Shown here in pieces: positions 35,682 to 44,635 of a stretch of DNA of 64,000 nucleotides (position 1 is the first letter of the stretch; the number at the start of each line of letters is the position of its first letter). The stretch covers positions 17,249 through 81,248 of the forward strand of contig CAIXFN010000108.1 of the NCBI GenBank assembly GCA_903918755.1, in the 5' to 3' direction. The translations under genes and the position numbers were made by a program. The DNA comes from an uncultured Pedosphaera sp. Its GTDB lineage: Bacteria; Verrucomicrobiota; Verrucomicrobiia; Limisphaerales; Pedosphaeraceae. The notes under the pieces were generated by a model. The model saw only the letters and a list, made by a program, of their open reading frames with translations. It was not told the DNA's origin and made no database searches.

Positions 35682-36191
35682 CTAATCCGGCCGTGTCGCC
35701 AGCAGGCCAGCCAGATCCAAAGGATGGGTAAACATGGCCAATTCACCGCTCGCGTTGCGCGGCCATTCCGCGGCGGGCCGATCCCAATAAAGTTCCACGC
35801 CATTCTGGTCGGGATCATGCAGATACAACGCCTCGCTCACCCCATGATCGGCCGCGCCCGCCAGGCTGATCCCGGCGGCCATCAGGCGGCGCAACGCGTC
35901 CGCCAGGGCCGCCCGGGTAGGATAAAGCAGGGCCAAGTGGTAAAGACCGGTAGTGCCCGGCGCCGGCGGCAAACCACCCCGACTTTCCCAGGTATTCAAA
36001 CCAATATGATGGTGATACCCGCCAGCCGAGATAAACGCGGCATCCTTGCCAAACCGTTGGGTCAGCTCAAAACCCAGCACCCCACAATAGAAATTCAAGG
36101 CCCGCGTCAGGTCCGCAACCTTGAGATGCACATGCCCAATCCGGACTTGGGGATGAATCGGCTTCGGGGAATCATTCAATTCGGTTTTCAT
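35682..36191 (-). CDS. VOC/glyoxalase-family protein
   Basis: 169 residues with vicinal-oxygen-chelate features: an N-terminal beta-alpha-beta unit (IGHVHLKVADLTRALNFYCGVLG) with a candidate metal His, FISAGGYHHHIGLNTW with more His, and DPDQNGVELYWDRP with a candidate metal Glu. It is close to the CatE-like extradiol dioxygenase subgroup of catechol 2,3-dioxygenase-like proteins. It lies upstream of the intradiol dioxygenase on the same strand with a 96-nt gap, so the two may act on related aromatics. Confidence 0.82.
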   Translation of the reverse strand: MKTELNDSPKPIHPQVRIGHVHLKVADLTRALNFYCGVLGFELTQRFGKDAAFISAGGYHHHIGLNTWESRGGLPPAPGTTGLYHLALLYPTRAALADALRRLMAAGISLAGAADHGVSEALYLHDPDQNGVELYWDRPAAEWPRNASGELAMFTHPLDLAGLLATRPD

Positions 36192-36262
36192 TTCTCTGTA
36201 CCCGAAACCAACGTGCTTTGCTTCGGGCTCACGCGCAACCGCCTTTCGGCGTCAGCACGGGA

Positions 36263-36922
36263 TCACGCGTCTTGAGCCCCCGCCTCCGCCTCCGTGACGG
36301 ACTTGATCAGTTGCCGCAGATGGGTGCGGACATCGGCCGGCCAGTCGCTCACTAGGTTTTCAAATTCCGGAAAGCGATCTGGTTTTTTCCCAAATAAAAC
36401 CCGGGTCGCCTCTTCAAATCCGACCAAATCCCCCGCCACGGCGACCATGAAACGGTAGGCGGATTCCCGGGCAACCCGGGCCCGGTCCTCTCCTGCCCCA
36501 GATCTTTTTGCTGCCTCCACCAACTTGCGCAATGTTACCGATGCTCCTCCCGGTTGACGGCTGAGCCAATCCCAATGACGTGGCAACAAAGTGACTTCGC
36601 GACCGACGACCCCAAGTTTCGGTCGTCCGGGCCCCGGCTGGTCGCGCACCGCCAATTTCCCACCGGAATCGGCTTCATCAGCCGATTTCGGCAGCCCCTC
36701 CAAGACCTGCGTCATGGAACCCTGGAAATCAACGTCAATGGTTTCACTCGTCCAGTCGTCAAAGATCAGCACCGGCTCCCCGGCCCAATCCGTTCGTTCG
36801 ATGACAGCTTTGACCTTTGTTACAACTTCGGCCAATTCGCCGCCCGCAATCCGGCGGGAACCGGCGAAGGCGCTGCAAGTGTTTTTCAAAGGGGACGGAT
36901 CCGTAGTGGAACTTGAATTCAT
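36263..36922 (-). CDS. DUF2239 family protein
   Basis: The protein has 219 residues from the ATG at 36922 (MNSSSTTDPSPLKNTCSAFAG). The family signature GRPKLGVVGREVTLLPRHWDWLSRQPGGASVTLRKLV lies at about 115-152. CSAFAGSRRIAGG at the N-terminus and LIFDDWTSETIDVDFQG are also family-like. The function of DUF2239 is unknown; no catalytic motif is obvious. A canonical promoter and an inverted repeat sit directly upstream, so the transcript may be nearly leaderless. Confidence 0.88.
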   Translation of the reverse strand: MNSSSTTDPSPLKNTCSAFAGSRRIAGGELAEVVTKVKAVIERTDWAGEPVLIFDDWTSETIDVDFQGSMTQVLEGLPKSADEADSGGKLAVRDQPGPGRPKLGVVGREVTLLPRHWDWLSRQPGGASVTLRKLVEAAKRSGAGEDRARVARESAYRFMVAVAGDLVGFEEATRVLFGKKPDRFPEFENLVSDWPADVRTHLRQLIKSVTEAEAGAQDA

Positions 36923-36931
36923 TATTGCAGT

Positions 36932-36977
36932 ATTATTACCCGGATATAATCCAACTGTCAATATTATACGGGTAATA
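36932..36977 (-). promoter_or_regulatory. Strong promoter inside an inverted repeat, DUF2239 gene
   Basis: On the minus strand a perfect TTGACA (36956-36961), an 18-nt spacer and AATAAT (36932-36937, 5/6 to consensus) lie only 9 nt before the ATG at 36922. The transcript would start at or near the start codon. TATTACCCG at 36934-36942 and CGGGTAATA at 36969-36977 form a 9-bp inverted repeat that flanks the -35 and overlaps the -10, as an operator would. The AT-rich stretch contrasts with its surroundings. Confidence 0.6.
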
Positions 36978-37161
36978 TTTAATTTTCCCTGAATTGAGTC
37001 AGCAATTGCACCGGAACTGCCACCGCACCCCCACTGTCACCCTTTTGTTCGTAAAACCACCTCCAGGGATTCCTACGACCGATCGGTTCCACAAGTCCCA
37101 TTCGCCCCATGTTGACCTTGGGAAAGCCAACCCGAGCTCTTCCTCACTGCCCGTGCCGGTT

Positions 37162-38523
37162 TTACTTGTCCAGAAAGTCTTTGCGGGCGGCTTCGGGCCA
37201 GGCGGCGCTGAGGACGCGGGGGGGACCGTTAGTCCAGAGTGCGAGCTGGGCCGGTTGTCCGTTCGTGCTGCAAAGGAAACTCAATTCGGTCGCGGTGCGC
37301 CAGGCCGGGGCGGTATCAAGGTTTCTATCCGCGGCCGGCTGCACGGTTTCCAACACGCCGGTGGCCAGGGTGAGCACCACCACGGCGCCTTTTTCGCCGA
37401 GAATGGCGACCCGGCGGCCATCTGGGCTCGCTTCATAGTAGTTGGGCTTGTCCGGCAGGTTCTCCTGGACGCTCCGGGGGATGAGCGGGACGACTCCGGC
37501 CTGCCGTTCCGGGTCCAGCGCAAACAATTGCGGCCGTTGTGGCATATCTAGGGCCGTGCAGGGAAGATGGACGTCCAGTGAGGCGAAGAGGATCCGACCA
37601 TCGGGCAGGCAACGCACCTTGTTACCGGCGTCAAAGAGCAGGCCGGCCAGATCCTCCGCCTTCGCTGCCAGTTCAATCTTCCCGGCGGCATTCAAGACCG
37701 CGCGCTTGCTGAGGGAGGCCAGGGAGAATTGATCTTCGGCGGCGGGTTCATTCATGGAGTGGATGTAAACCAGCGACCGGCCATCCGGCGTCCAATCGGA
37801 ACAATAGGCGGTGTTTCGGGCGACCAGTTGCGGCGGACTGGATCCATCCACTGGGGCCACCAGCAACTCGAAGGCACGATCCAGATCTCCTTCACCGGTG
37901 AACGCGATGGCGGTGCCGCCGGGTGCAATCTTCAAATCCATCATCTTGCGCAGGCGGTTGACGATGGGCTGGCCCAGCGTCAACTGGCCATCCGGTTGCA
38001 CGGTGCCAATCCGGATTTGTAGCAGGCTGCACTCCTTCTGCCGCAGGTCATTCCAATTGGTCCCGGCCGCTGCCTGAACGCCATCCTTTTGCGCGAGGTA
38101 AACCGCCACGGCATTCCGTTCCGCATCCGCAAACCCGGTGAGCGAACGTAGGGCCCCATCGAGGGTGAGGCCCGCTTTGAATTGCTCCAAAACGGTCTGC
38201 CCGCCGGCCAGCAGCCGTTGGCGGTCTGGGGTGGAAAGGACTTTCTCCAAGTCCGGCCAGGACACTTTGCCGGTCTCGGTAAGCACGGCCAGGCGGCGCG
38301 AATCGGGAAACCATTCCGCCATCCCCTCCCCCGGCAGAAGTAACCCGGAGAGGGTCCCGTCAGGCGAACACAAGTGGAGGCCATCGCCGGCGAAAATGGC
38401 GGCCCGGGTGCCATCTGGCGACCACGCAATTCGCCGACCGACGCACCCGGTCATCAGGAATGCGGCAGCCAGCACGGCCAGGAGGGACCAAGAGAAGATC
38501 CGATGGAGTTGGGGAGTTTTCAT
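37162..38523 (-). CDS. Lipoprotein with WD40/PD40-like propeller
   Basis: 453 residues from the ATG at 38523 (MKTPQLHRIFSWSLL). The lipobox LMTGC ends the signal, so it is a lipoprotein. The mature part carries TolB/PD40-like beta-propeller blades (RIAWSPDGTRAAIFAGDGL, YCSDWTPDGRSLVYIHS, NYYEASPDGRRVAILGEKG). It overlaps the anti-sigma-like gene by 4 nt (38520-38523), so translation is coupled. Its association with an ECF sigma/anti-sigma pair suggests an envelope sensor or a sigma-controlled envelope protein; the function is not known. Confidence 0.85.
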   Translation of the reverse strand: MKTPQLHRIFSWSLLAVLAAAFLMTGCVGRRIAWSPDGTRAAIFAGDGLHLCSPDGTLSGLLLPGEGMAEWFPDSRRLAVLTETGKVSWPDLEKVLSTPDRQRLLAGGQTVLEQFKAGLTLDGALRSLTGFADAERNAVAVYLAQKDGVQAAAGTNWNDLRQKECSLLQIRIGTVQPDGQLTLGQPIVNRLRKMMDLKIAPGGTAIAFTGEGDLDRAFELLVAPVDGSSPPQLVARNTAYCSDWTPDGRSLVYIHSMNEPAAEDQFSLASLSKRAVLNAAGKIELAAKAEDLAGLLFDAGNKVRCLPDGRILFASLDVHLPCTALDMPQRPQLFALDPERQAGVVPLIPRSVQENLPDKPNYYEASPDGRRVAILGEKGAVVVLTLATGVLETVQPAADRNLDTAPAWRTATELSFLCSTNGQPAQLALWTNGPPRVLSAAWPEAARKDFLDK

Positions 38524-39017
38524 AATCCGTAGTTTGTGGGTTTTTTCAGGGGCGACTGCCAAATGATTGTTTTCTCCGGTCGAGGGTTGGCCGCCGCCAA
38601 CGCGGCGCGGTAACGGCGAACGGACCAGATGCCGGAGGTGTCCGGCGCGGTCGGCACCGCCAGCGCAGCCAACGGTGCGGTGGGCACTGCTTGCACCAAT
38701 CGCGCGGGCGCGGTCCGGGTGCGGAAAGCAAAACCGCCCAGCGCAAGCCCACACACGAAACAGGCAACCATCTTCCACGCCCAATCCGGCACCAACTTGG
38801 CGCGGACCGGCTCCGCTGGCATCGGCAAGGACAAAACCTCTCCGGGTTGGCCGGCCAGGGCCACCCGGGCGAGTCCCAGAATATCCGCGATTTGCGTGGC
38901 GGCTTCCTGGGCGTCGGGATTTTGCCGCAAATGCGCGGCGAGCAATTCCTCGACGTCGGGGGAAAGCGCACCGGACGCCCGGTCGATTAGCAATCGTTCC
39001 AGGATTTCTTCATTCAT
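38520..39017 (-). CDS. Putative anti-sigma factor (single-pass membrane protein)
   Basis: 165 residues from the ATG at 39017 (MNEEILERLLIDRASGALSPD). The N-terminal 60 residues are the usual short helical, sigma-binding-type region (EELLAAHLRQNPDAQ). One membrane helix is at about 90-108 (WKMVACFVCGLALGGFAF), followed by a low-complexity Pro/Ala periplasmic tail. The HxxxCxxC zinc motif of ZAS-type anti-sigmas is absent. The gene overlaps the sigma gene by 8 nt and the lipoprotein gene by 4 nt. The role is inferred from gene order and topology. Confidence 0.72.
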   Translation of the reverse strand: MNEEILERLLIDRASGALSPDVEELLAAHLRQNPDAQEAATQIADILGLARVALAGQPGEVLSLPMPAEPVRAKLVPDWAWKMVACFVCGLALGGFAFRTRTAPARLVQAVPTAPLAALAVPTAPDTSGIWSVRRYRAALAAANPRPEKTIIWQSPLKKPTNYGL

Positions 39018-39516
39018 AAATTTGCCTTTGCATGTGTTCGCGCAGTTGCCGGACGGCGTGATGGAGGCGCGAGCGGACCGTGCCCACCGGCACCCCCAGG
39101 AAATCCGCCATCGCCTCATACGAAAGTTCCCGCTGCAACCGCAGTTCCAGGACCTGGCGGGAGGCGGCATTCAACTGGCCGATGGCCGCGCGCATCTGCT
39201 CCAGGCGGGGGTCCGACAGGGAAGGCTCCGCCGCCGGGGACTCGGGCGGCAGTTCCTCCTCCGGATGGCAGCGCCGGAAAAAATCGGCGCTCAGGTTCCG
39301 CGCCACGCCGAACAAGTAGGCCCGCGGCGCCTGGGTCTGTCGCCACCGGTCCGGACTCCGCAGCACCGCCGCGAAAGTTTCCTGCAACAAATCCTGCGCC
39401 GTCTGCGGATTGCCGTGTCGGCGCTGGAAATAGGCCAGTAGAAAGGGACCGACTTCGCGGTACGCGCTCTCCACCGCCAGGTCGGCCGGCTCAACAGGAT
39501 TTTGCTTCGGTTGCAA
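39010..39516 (-). CDS. ECF RNA polymerase sigma factor
   Basis: The 168-residue protein has both ECF regions. Region 2 is HGNPQTAQDLLQETFAAVL with APRAYLFGVARNLSADFFRR. Region 4 is LNAASRQVLELRLQRELSYEAMADFLGVPVGTVRSRLHHAVRQLRE, including the -35 recognition helix. The start is uncertain: TTG at 39516 is the first possible codon after a stop, and GTG at 39474 is an alternative. It heads a three-gene operon with an anti-sigma-like protein and a lipoprotein, so it probably responds to an envelope signal. Confidence 0.9.
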   Translation of the reverse strand: MQPKQNPVEPADLAVESAYREVGPFLLAYFQRRHGNPQTAQDLLQETFAAVLRSPDRWRQTQAPRAYLFGVARNLSADFFRRCHPEEELPPESPAAEPSLSDPRLEQMRAAIGQLNAASRQVLELRLQRELSYEAMADFLGVPVGTVRSRLHHAVRQLREHMQRQIYE

Positions 39517-39629
39517 TTGGTTTCATCATGTACCTCGGAAAAGGCGGGAAGAAAGTTCAAACCAAATTGCGAAAAGATCATTGCGACGTGGGCGGATGGC
39601 CGAACCGGGCAACTTTCAGGGCAGGTCGG

Positions 39630-39674
39630 AAAAATAAAAAACCCGGGACCGGCACAAAATGTGCCAATCCCGGG
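39630..39674 (-). terminator. Intrinsic terminator of typA
   Basis: On the minus strand CCCGGGA...GGCAC pairs with GTGCC...TCCCGGG around a short loop (39642-39674, a 7-bp outer and 5-bp inner stem split by a 2-nt mismatch). It is followed by TTTTTTATTTTT. It lies 18 nt after the typA stop and is a textbook rho-independent terminator. Confidence 0.9.
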
Positions 39675-39691
39675 CGGTGTAAGAAAACGGA

Positions 39692-41533
39692 TCAGGCGGC
39701 GGAGGTTGTCTCGTCCACCTTGAACACGCGGTTTTGCGTGGTGCGTTTGCGCTTGGTTTCGTCGAGTTCCTTTTTGCGCAGACGGAGGTTCTTGGGAGTG
39801 GCTTCCACGTACTCATCGGAGCCGATGTATTCCAACGCGCGTTCGAGGCTGAGTTTCAGCGGCGCGTCCAAATGGGCGCCTTTGCCGTCGCCCTGGGAGC
39901 GCATGTTGCTCAGGCGCTTCTCGCGGCAAGGGTTGACGGGGATGTCGTTTTCGCGGGCGTTTTCCCCCACGATCATGCCGACATAGATTTCGTCACCCGC
40001 CTCGATCATCAGGCGGCCGCGTTCCTGGACCATGTTCAGCGCGTAGGTGGTGGCCACGCCGGAATCCATGCTGACGAGCGAACCATTTTTGCGGGCGGCG
40101 ATTTCGCCACGGTCCGGACCGTATTCATGGAATAGATGGCTCATCACGCCCATCCCGCGGGTTTGGTTGACGAGGTCGGTTTCGAACCCGATCAAACCGC
40201 GCGTGGGGATCAGCGCTTCGATGCTGACGCTGTCACCGATGTGATTCATGTTCGTGATTTCCCCGCGGCGGTTGGCGAGGTTTTCGAGCACGGAACCCAT
40301 GCAATCCTTGGGAATTTCCACGAACAATTTCTCGATGGGTTCGAGGATGCTGCCATCCTTCGCCCGGCGATAAATGACTTCGGGGCGGGAAACGAGCACT
40401 TCAAAACCTTCCCGGCGCATTTGCTCCACCAGGATGGCGATTTGCATTTCGCCGCGGCCGCTGACCTCGAAAATACTGGTCATGTCGGTGTCCGCGACGC
40501 GCAAAGCGACGTTGGTCCGGGTCTCCTTGATCAGGCGTTCCCGGATGTGGCGGGCGGTGACGAGCTTCCCGTCCTTGCCGGCCAGGGGTCCGTCATTGAC
40601 GGCGAACTGCATCTGGATGGTGGGCGGATCGATCGGGACAAAGGGAATGGGGGTGCGGTCTTCGGTGTCCGTGATGGTTTCACCGATGAAAACATCCTCG
40701 AAACCCGTGAGGCCGATGATGTCGCCGGCGTGGGCCTCGGCGATTTCAATCCGCTTCATGCCTTCGAAGTGGAAAATCGCGGTGGCTTTGCCCTTGGTCT
40801 TGCGACCGTCGCCGTGGAGGCAGACGAGCGAGTCAGCGACCTTGACCTTGCCGCTGAGAATCTTGCCGAACACGATCCGGCCGAGGTAATCGGAGTAATC
40901 GAGGTTGGCGGCCAGCATCTTGAATTCGAGGCCGGCATGGGCGCGGGGCGGCGGGATGTGTTTGATGATGGCATCAAACAGCGGTTCCATGGTGCCGCTG
41001 GCGTGGTGCAATTCCACCTTGGCGTAGCCGACCTTGGCGCTCGCGTAGATGACAGGGAAATCCAATTGTTCGTCGGTGGCATGCAGCGCCATGAACAATT
41101 CAAACACGGCGTCCAGCACCTTGTGCGGGATGGCGTTGTCGCGGTCGATCTTGTTGATGACCACGATGGGCTTGGCCCCGGCTTCCAGGGCTTTGCGCAG
41201 CACAAAGCGGGTTTGCGCCTGGGGACCGTCCGCGGCGTCCACCACGAGCAGCACACCATCAATCATGGTCATAATGCGCTCCACCTCGCCGCCGAAATCG
41301 GCGTGTCCGGGGGTGTCCACGATGTTGATATGGTAATCCTTGTACTTGAACGCGGCGTTCTTGGCGCGAATGGTGATCCCCTTCTCGCGTTCCAAGTCCA
41401 TCGAGTCCATCATGCGCTCTTCCGTCGCCTGGTTGGCGCGGAAAGTTCCGGACTGCTTCAGCAAGCAATCCACCAAGGTGGTCTTGCCATGATCGACGTG
41501 CGCGATGATGGCAATGTTACGAATATGTTCCAT
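39692..41533 (-). CDS. typA: Translational GTPase TypA/BipA
   Basis: 613 residues, the expected length. The GTPase motifs are G1 AHVDHGKT, the switch region [35 protein letters not shown], and ASA in YASAKVG. The C-terminal domains have [20 protein letters not shown] and [28 protein letters not shown]. TypA binds ribosomes and is needed in some stresses and at low temperature. It stands alone, ends in a strong terminator, and has a divergence-free upstream spacer before the metalloprotease gene. Confidence 0.97.
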   Translation of the reverse strand: MEHIRNIAIIAHVDHGKTTLVDCLLKQSGTFRANQATEERMMDSMDLEREKGITIRAKNAAFKYKDYHINIVDTPGHADFGGEVERIMTMIDGVLLVVDAADGPQAQTRFVLRKALEAGAKPIVVINKIDRDNAIPHKVLDAVFELFMALHATDEQLDFPVIYASAKVGYAKVELHHASGTMEPLFDAIIKHIPPPRAHAGLEFKMLAANLDYSDYLGRIVFGKILSGKVKVADSLVCLHGDGRKTKGKATAIFHFEGMKRIEIAEAHAGDIIGLTGFEDVFIGETITDTEDRTPIPFVPIDPPTIQMQFAVNDGPLAGKDGKLVTARHIRERLIKETRTNVALRVADTDMTSIFEVSGRGEMQIAILVEQMRREGFEVLVSRPEVIYRRAKDGSILEPIEKLFVEIPKDCMGSVLENLANRRGEITNMNHIGDSVSIEALIPTRGLIGFETDLVNQTRGMGVMSHLFHEYGPDRGEIAARKNGSLVSMDSGVATTYALNMVQERGRLMIEAGDEIYVGMIVGENARENDIPVNPCREKRLSNMRSQGDGKGAHLDAPLKLSLERALEYIGSDEYVEATPKNLRLRKKELDETKRKRTTQNRVFKVDETTSAA

Positions 41534-41627
41534 ATCAATTTTTCCAACTAGTCAAGCCGACTACTCTACCAAGGGCGGGCCGAAGGTCAAGTGCGGGTTG
41601 AAATTAATTTTGCGGCGGCGAGCGGGC

Positions 41628-41658
41628 AAAAAAAGCGGCCGGGGATGAACCCGGCCGC
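41628..41658 (-). terminator. Intrinsic terminator of the metalloprotease gene
   Basis: On the minus strand GCGGCCGGG, a 6-nt loop and CCCGGCCGC form a perfect 9-bp stem (41635-41658) followed by seven T (41628-41634). It lies 38 nt after the stop of the metalloprotease gene. Confidence 0.92.
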
Positions 41659-41695
41659 AAACTGACGTGATCCGGGCGAACCCGGCACCCTTCCC

Positions 41696-44404
41696 TTAGT
41701 GGGGACGTCGGGGAGGTAACAGGGCGAGAATCGCCTGCTGGTTCATGTACCATTCCCGCAACGTGCGGGAGAGGCTCGACTCCTGGAAGTCCTTGAAGTT
41801 TTGGATGTTGAGGGCCGCCTCGATTTCATCCTTGAGTTGCTTGTTCAGGTCGCCCTTGGCGTCAATCGACCAGCCTTTGAAGCTGCCGATTTGGTCGTTC
41901 AAGGCTCGGGCGGCGGAGAGACGGGTTTCCAGATCATACTTGAAATCCACCACTTCCACCAGGCTGCGGTCCACTTTGCCTTTGCGGTGTTCCTCATCGT
42001 TTTTGGCCATGATGACCATTTTGCAGAAATCGATGATGCGCTTGTCGAGTTGGGCGATGATGTCGTCGTCCGCGACGGTCTTGTTGGCCTCCACGCCGAT
42101 ATCGCGCTGGGTGCGTTCCAGCAGGCTGCAAACGCGGCGGATGACTTCCTTCTCCAAGTCTTCGAAGTACTTCTTGCCGCGTTTCTGGATCAACTCTTTT
42201 TCCTCCTTGGTGAAGGTGTAGGTCTTCTCATCGAGCCCGACCCAGTTGGTGTAGGCAGGGGATTCGAGGAGTTTGGCGAGCCGTTCCGTCAACTTCTTGG
42301 CGTCGAGCTTCTCGGCGACACTGGCGCCTTTGGGTTCGCCTTTGAACTCCAGCTTGAGGTCCAGCGGAAGCGTACCGAAAAGGAGGCGATCCACGCCGCC
42401 GATTTTTTCCACCTGGTCATTCAACGCCTTCCAATGCGCCTGGACGATTTCGCGATGATTGAGATCGCCGATGAACTCAAAGGCGTTTTCCACCTTGATC
42501 GAACGGGTCGAGGACCGGAACCAATTGAGGATGCCGCCCAACTCCCCGGCGATCCGCATGGCCGCGAGATTGGGGCTGAGATTGATTTCCGACAGCGGTT
42601 GCCGGTCGCGGGGATCGCGGGGGGCCTTGGCCCGGATGAAGCTTTCGACGATGCCGTTGGGCAGGTTTTGGATCGCATCGGCCAGGTTGGCATAACCACC
42701 CACCACGGGATCGGCGCCGTAATCAAAAGTCCGCACGTCGGTCCAGCCGAACATGCCGTAGAGCATTTTCTTTTCCTGCGGCTCGCGGCTGTCGAAATAG
42801 CCCCATTGGATGGCGGCTTTGTCATACGGCAGCGCTTCCTTGGAGGTTTGGATGAAATGGCCGATGAAAACCCGGGATTTGAAAACGTCGTAATCCATGA
42901 CCGAAGAACCCGTGATCTTGCCGGCGAAGCGATTGGTCTCCGGGGTGGTCACGTAGTCGTGGAACCAGTCTTCCAAATCCTTGGGCGTCAGGTCCGCGGC
43001 CACGCTGCCGGCGAAATTGTGCGAAAGACCGAGGATATGGCCGACCTCATGGGCCACCACATCACGCACATAATCTTGCGAAATCCGCATGACCGCCGCG
43101 TCATCCAGTTTGCCTTCCGCCAGCATGCTCTCCAAGCCGGCCGCCGTCTGTTCCGCAAACACCCGGGCATCCATGCGGCAGAGGGTCGCGGGCTCGAGGA
43201 AACGGCTGCCCAAACCGGTGGCCACTTCCGACTCCGTCCCCGCCGCGTTTTCCGCCTTGGGTTTGCCGTCCTTGTCCTTGGCCTCTTTCACCTCAATGAC
43301 GCCGCGCATCAACCGCAGAAGTTGGCGGGCACTGCCGCGGCTGCTGGTGGCAAACACGCTGGTGATGTAGGCCTGCCCGTGTTGGGAGGCCCCGGTGCGG
43401 GGATCCACGATCACATCCGCATACGCAAAGCCGGCGCTGTCCCACGGCACCCATTGAATGATATTGTAGTGAACGTCCGGCGCCGTCGCGCCTTCCGGAG
43501 CCTTGTCGGCCTTGACCACTTCCTTCCCGAAGGCTTTGTTCCAATACAGGATGCCATCCTTGACCGCCTGCGCGTAGTCCGCCGGAGTATTGGCGCTGTA
43601 GTAGAACTGAATCGGTTGCGCGAGATCAAAGCGGGCAATCTTGCTCGTCGGGCGGCCGCTGGTGGGTTCGAGTTGCGGCTGGACTTCGAAGTAGCGGACA
43701 TAGCGGGAATCGCTGGCGCCCAATTCCTTGCTCTTGAAATCGGTCGGCAGGTAGGGAGCGATAAAATAACGAATTTCAAACCGTTCCTCCCGGTCCTGAT
43801 CCTCCTGGCGGCTGCGGGCCTGGGCGCTCTGGCGGATCACGAGACGGTCGGCATCCTGCCGGACCTCGAACACCCGGCTTTGGGGCACTTCCAGCATACG
43901 ATCCCGCCCGGCGGCGCCGGGATCACCGCCGGAATACCAGATGTCTGTGAACACGCGGCGCATGCCCTTGTTAAAATCGATCACGACCTTGCCGTCGTCC
44001 TGCTCCACAATGGGAAACGTGGTGAGCAAACGCCGGGCCGGCAGATCCTCGGTAACCACCAATCCTTTGGTCGCCTCATACATGTCCACGCCGTCCGAAA
44101 ACAGTTCAAACCGGACAATCCGGCCCGCCAAAGCCGTGCTGGTTGGCGAAAGCGCCTGCGGAATGATGGACCCGGAGAGGAGGTATTCCCGGCCTAGGGC
44201 GGCGCGGGGAATGGCGATGAAATTATTGGCCGCCGGGGTCAGGCCGGGCGGGACAACCGGCTTGGTCGCAGTCGCGGCCGCGACCGCATTGGTGGCCGGG
44301 GTGTTTGTCTGCGCCAAACCGACACCCGTAGCGAGCAATCCCGCCAGTAGTCCCACGTGGCATTTTTTGGAGAGGGTTCCCAGCTTCGTATAAGATTTGT
44401 GCAT
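41696..44404 (-). CDS. Secreted zinc metalloprotease of the DUF5117/DUF4953 type
   Basis: The gene encodes 902 residues with a signal peptide (MHKSYTKLGTLSKKCHVGLLAGLLATGVGLAQ). The N-terminal half contains DUF5117-like sequence (FEIRYFIAPYLPTDF, IARFDLAQPIQFYYSANTPADYAQAVKDGILYWNKAFG). The metzincin-like catalytic site is AHEVGHILGLSHNFAGS, with H452, E453, H456 and H462. The C-terminal half is helical and charged. The family is common in Bacteroidetes and Verrucomicrobia, and its substrates are unknown. It has its own terminator. It is probably periplasmic or outer-surface. Confidence 0.9.
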   Translation of the reverse strand: MHKSYTKLGTLSKKCHVGLLAGLLATGVGLAQTNTPATNAVAAATATKPVVPPGLTPAANNFIAIPRAALGREYLLSGSIIPQALSPTSTALAGRIVRFELFSDGVDMYEATKGLVVTEDLPARRLLTTFPIVEQDDGKVVIDFNKGMRRVFTDIWYSGGDPGAAGRDRMLEVPQSRVFEVRQDADRLVIRQSAQARSRQEDQDREERFEIRYFIAPYLPTDFKSKELGASDSRYVRYFEVQPQLEPTSGRPTSKIARFDLAQPIQFYYSANTPADYAQAVKDGILYWNKAFGKEVVKADKAPEGATAPDVHYNIIQWVPWDSAGFAYADVIVDPRTGASQHGQAYITSVFATSSRGSARQLLRLMRGVIEVKEAKDKDGKPKAENAAGTESEVATGLGSRFLEPATLCRMDARVFAEQTAAGLESMLAEGKLDDAAVMRISQDYVRDVVAHEVGHILGLSHNFAGSVAADLTPKDLEDWFHDYVTTPETNRFAGKITGSSVMDYDVFKSRVFIGHFIQTSKEALPYDKAAIQWGYFDSREPQEKKMLYGMFGWTDVRTFDYGADPVVGGYANLADAIQNLPNGIVESFIRAKAPRDPRDRQPLSEINLSPNLAAMRIAGELGGILNWFRSSTRSIKVENAFEFIGDLNHREIVQAHWKALNDQVEKIGGVDRLLFGTLPLDLKLEFKGEPKGASVAEKLDAKKLTERLAKLLESPAYTNWVGLDEKTYTFTKEEKELIQKRGKKYFEDLEKEVIRRVCSLLERTQRDIGVEANKTVADDDIIAQLDKRIIDFCKMVIMAKNDEEHRKGKVDRSLVEVVDFKYDLETRLSAARALNDQIGSFKGWSIDAKGDLNKQLKDEIEAALNIQNFKDFQESSLSRTLREWYMNQQAILALLPPRRPH

Positions 44405-44635
44405 AAATAGGCTGAATTAGGTCCGTTCCACTATACCGGAGGGAGGACGTTCGGAGGCAAGCGGAAAACGATTATTTTTTGCCGATAGTCGCGCCGACGG
44501 GAGGCCGGACGAGCGGCAGTTCGGGGCAGCCGACCGTTGCCTCCAACCGGTGGTCCATGGTAGCGTCCCCCACCCCATCCCGGCACCGCGGACGGCGCCG
44601 GGCGTTGGGGCGGATTGGAAATTGGTTTTGGAAAT

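Noticed and set aside
40136..41551. A 471-codon plus-strand open frame opposite typA
   Set aside because: Antisense shadow of TypA, whose motifs are complete.
41801..44197. A 798-codon open frame on the plus strand opposite the metalloprotease gene
   Set aside because: It is the antisense shadow of a GC-rich gene that has a signal peptide, the HEVGH motif and its own terminator. The plus-strand product has no recognisable domain.
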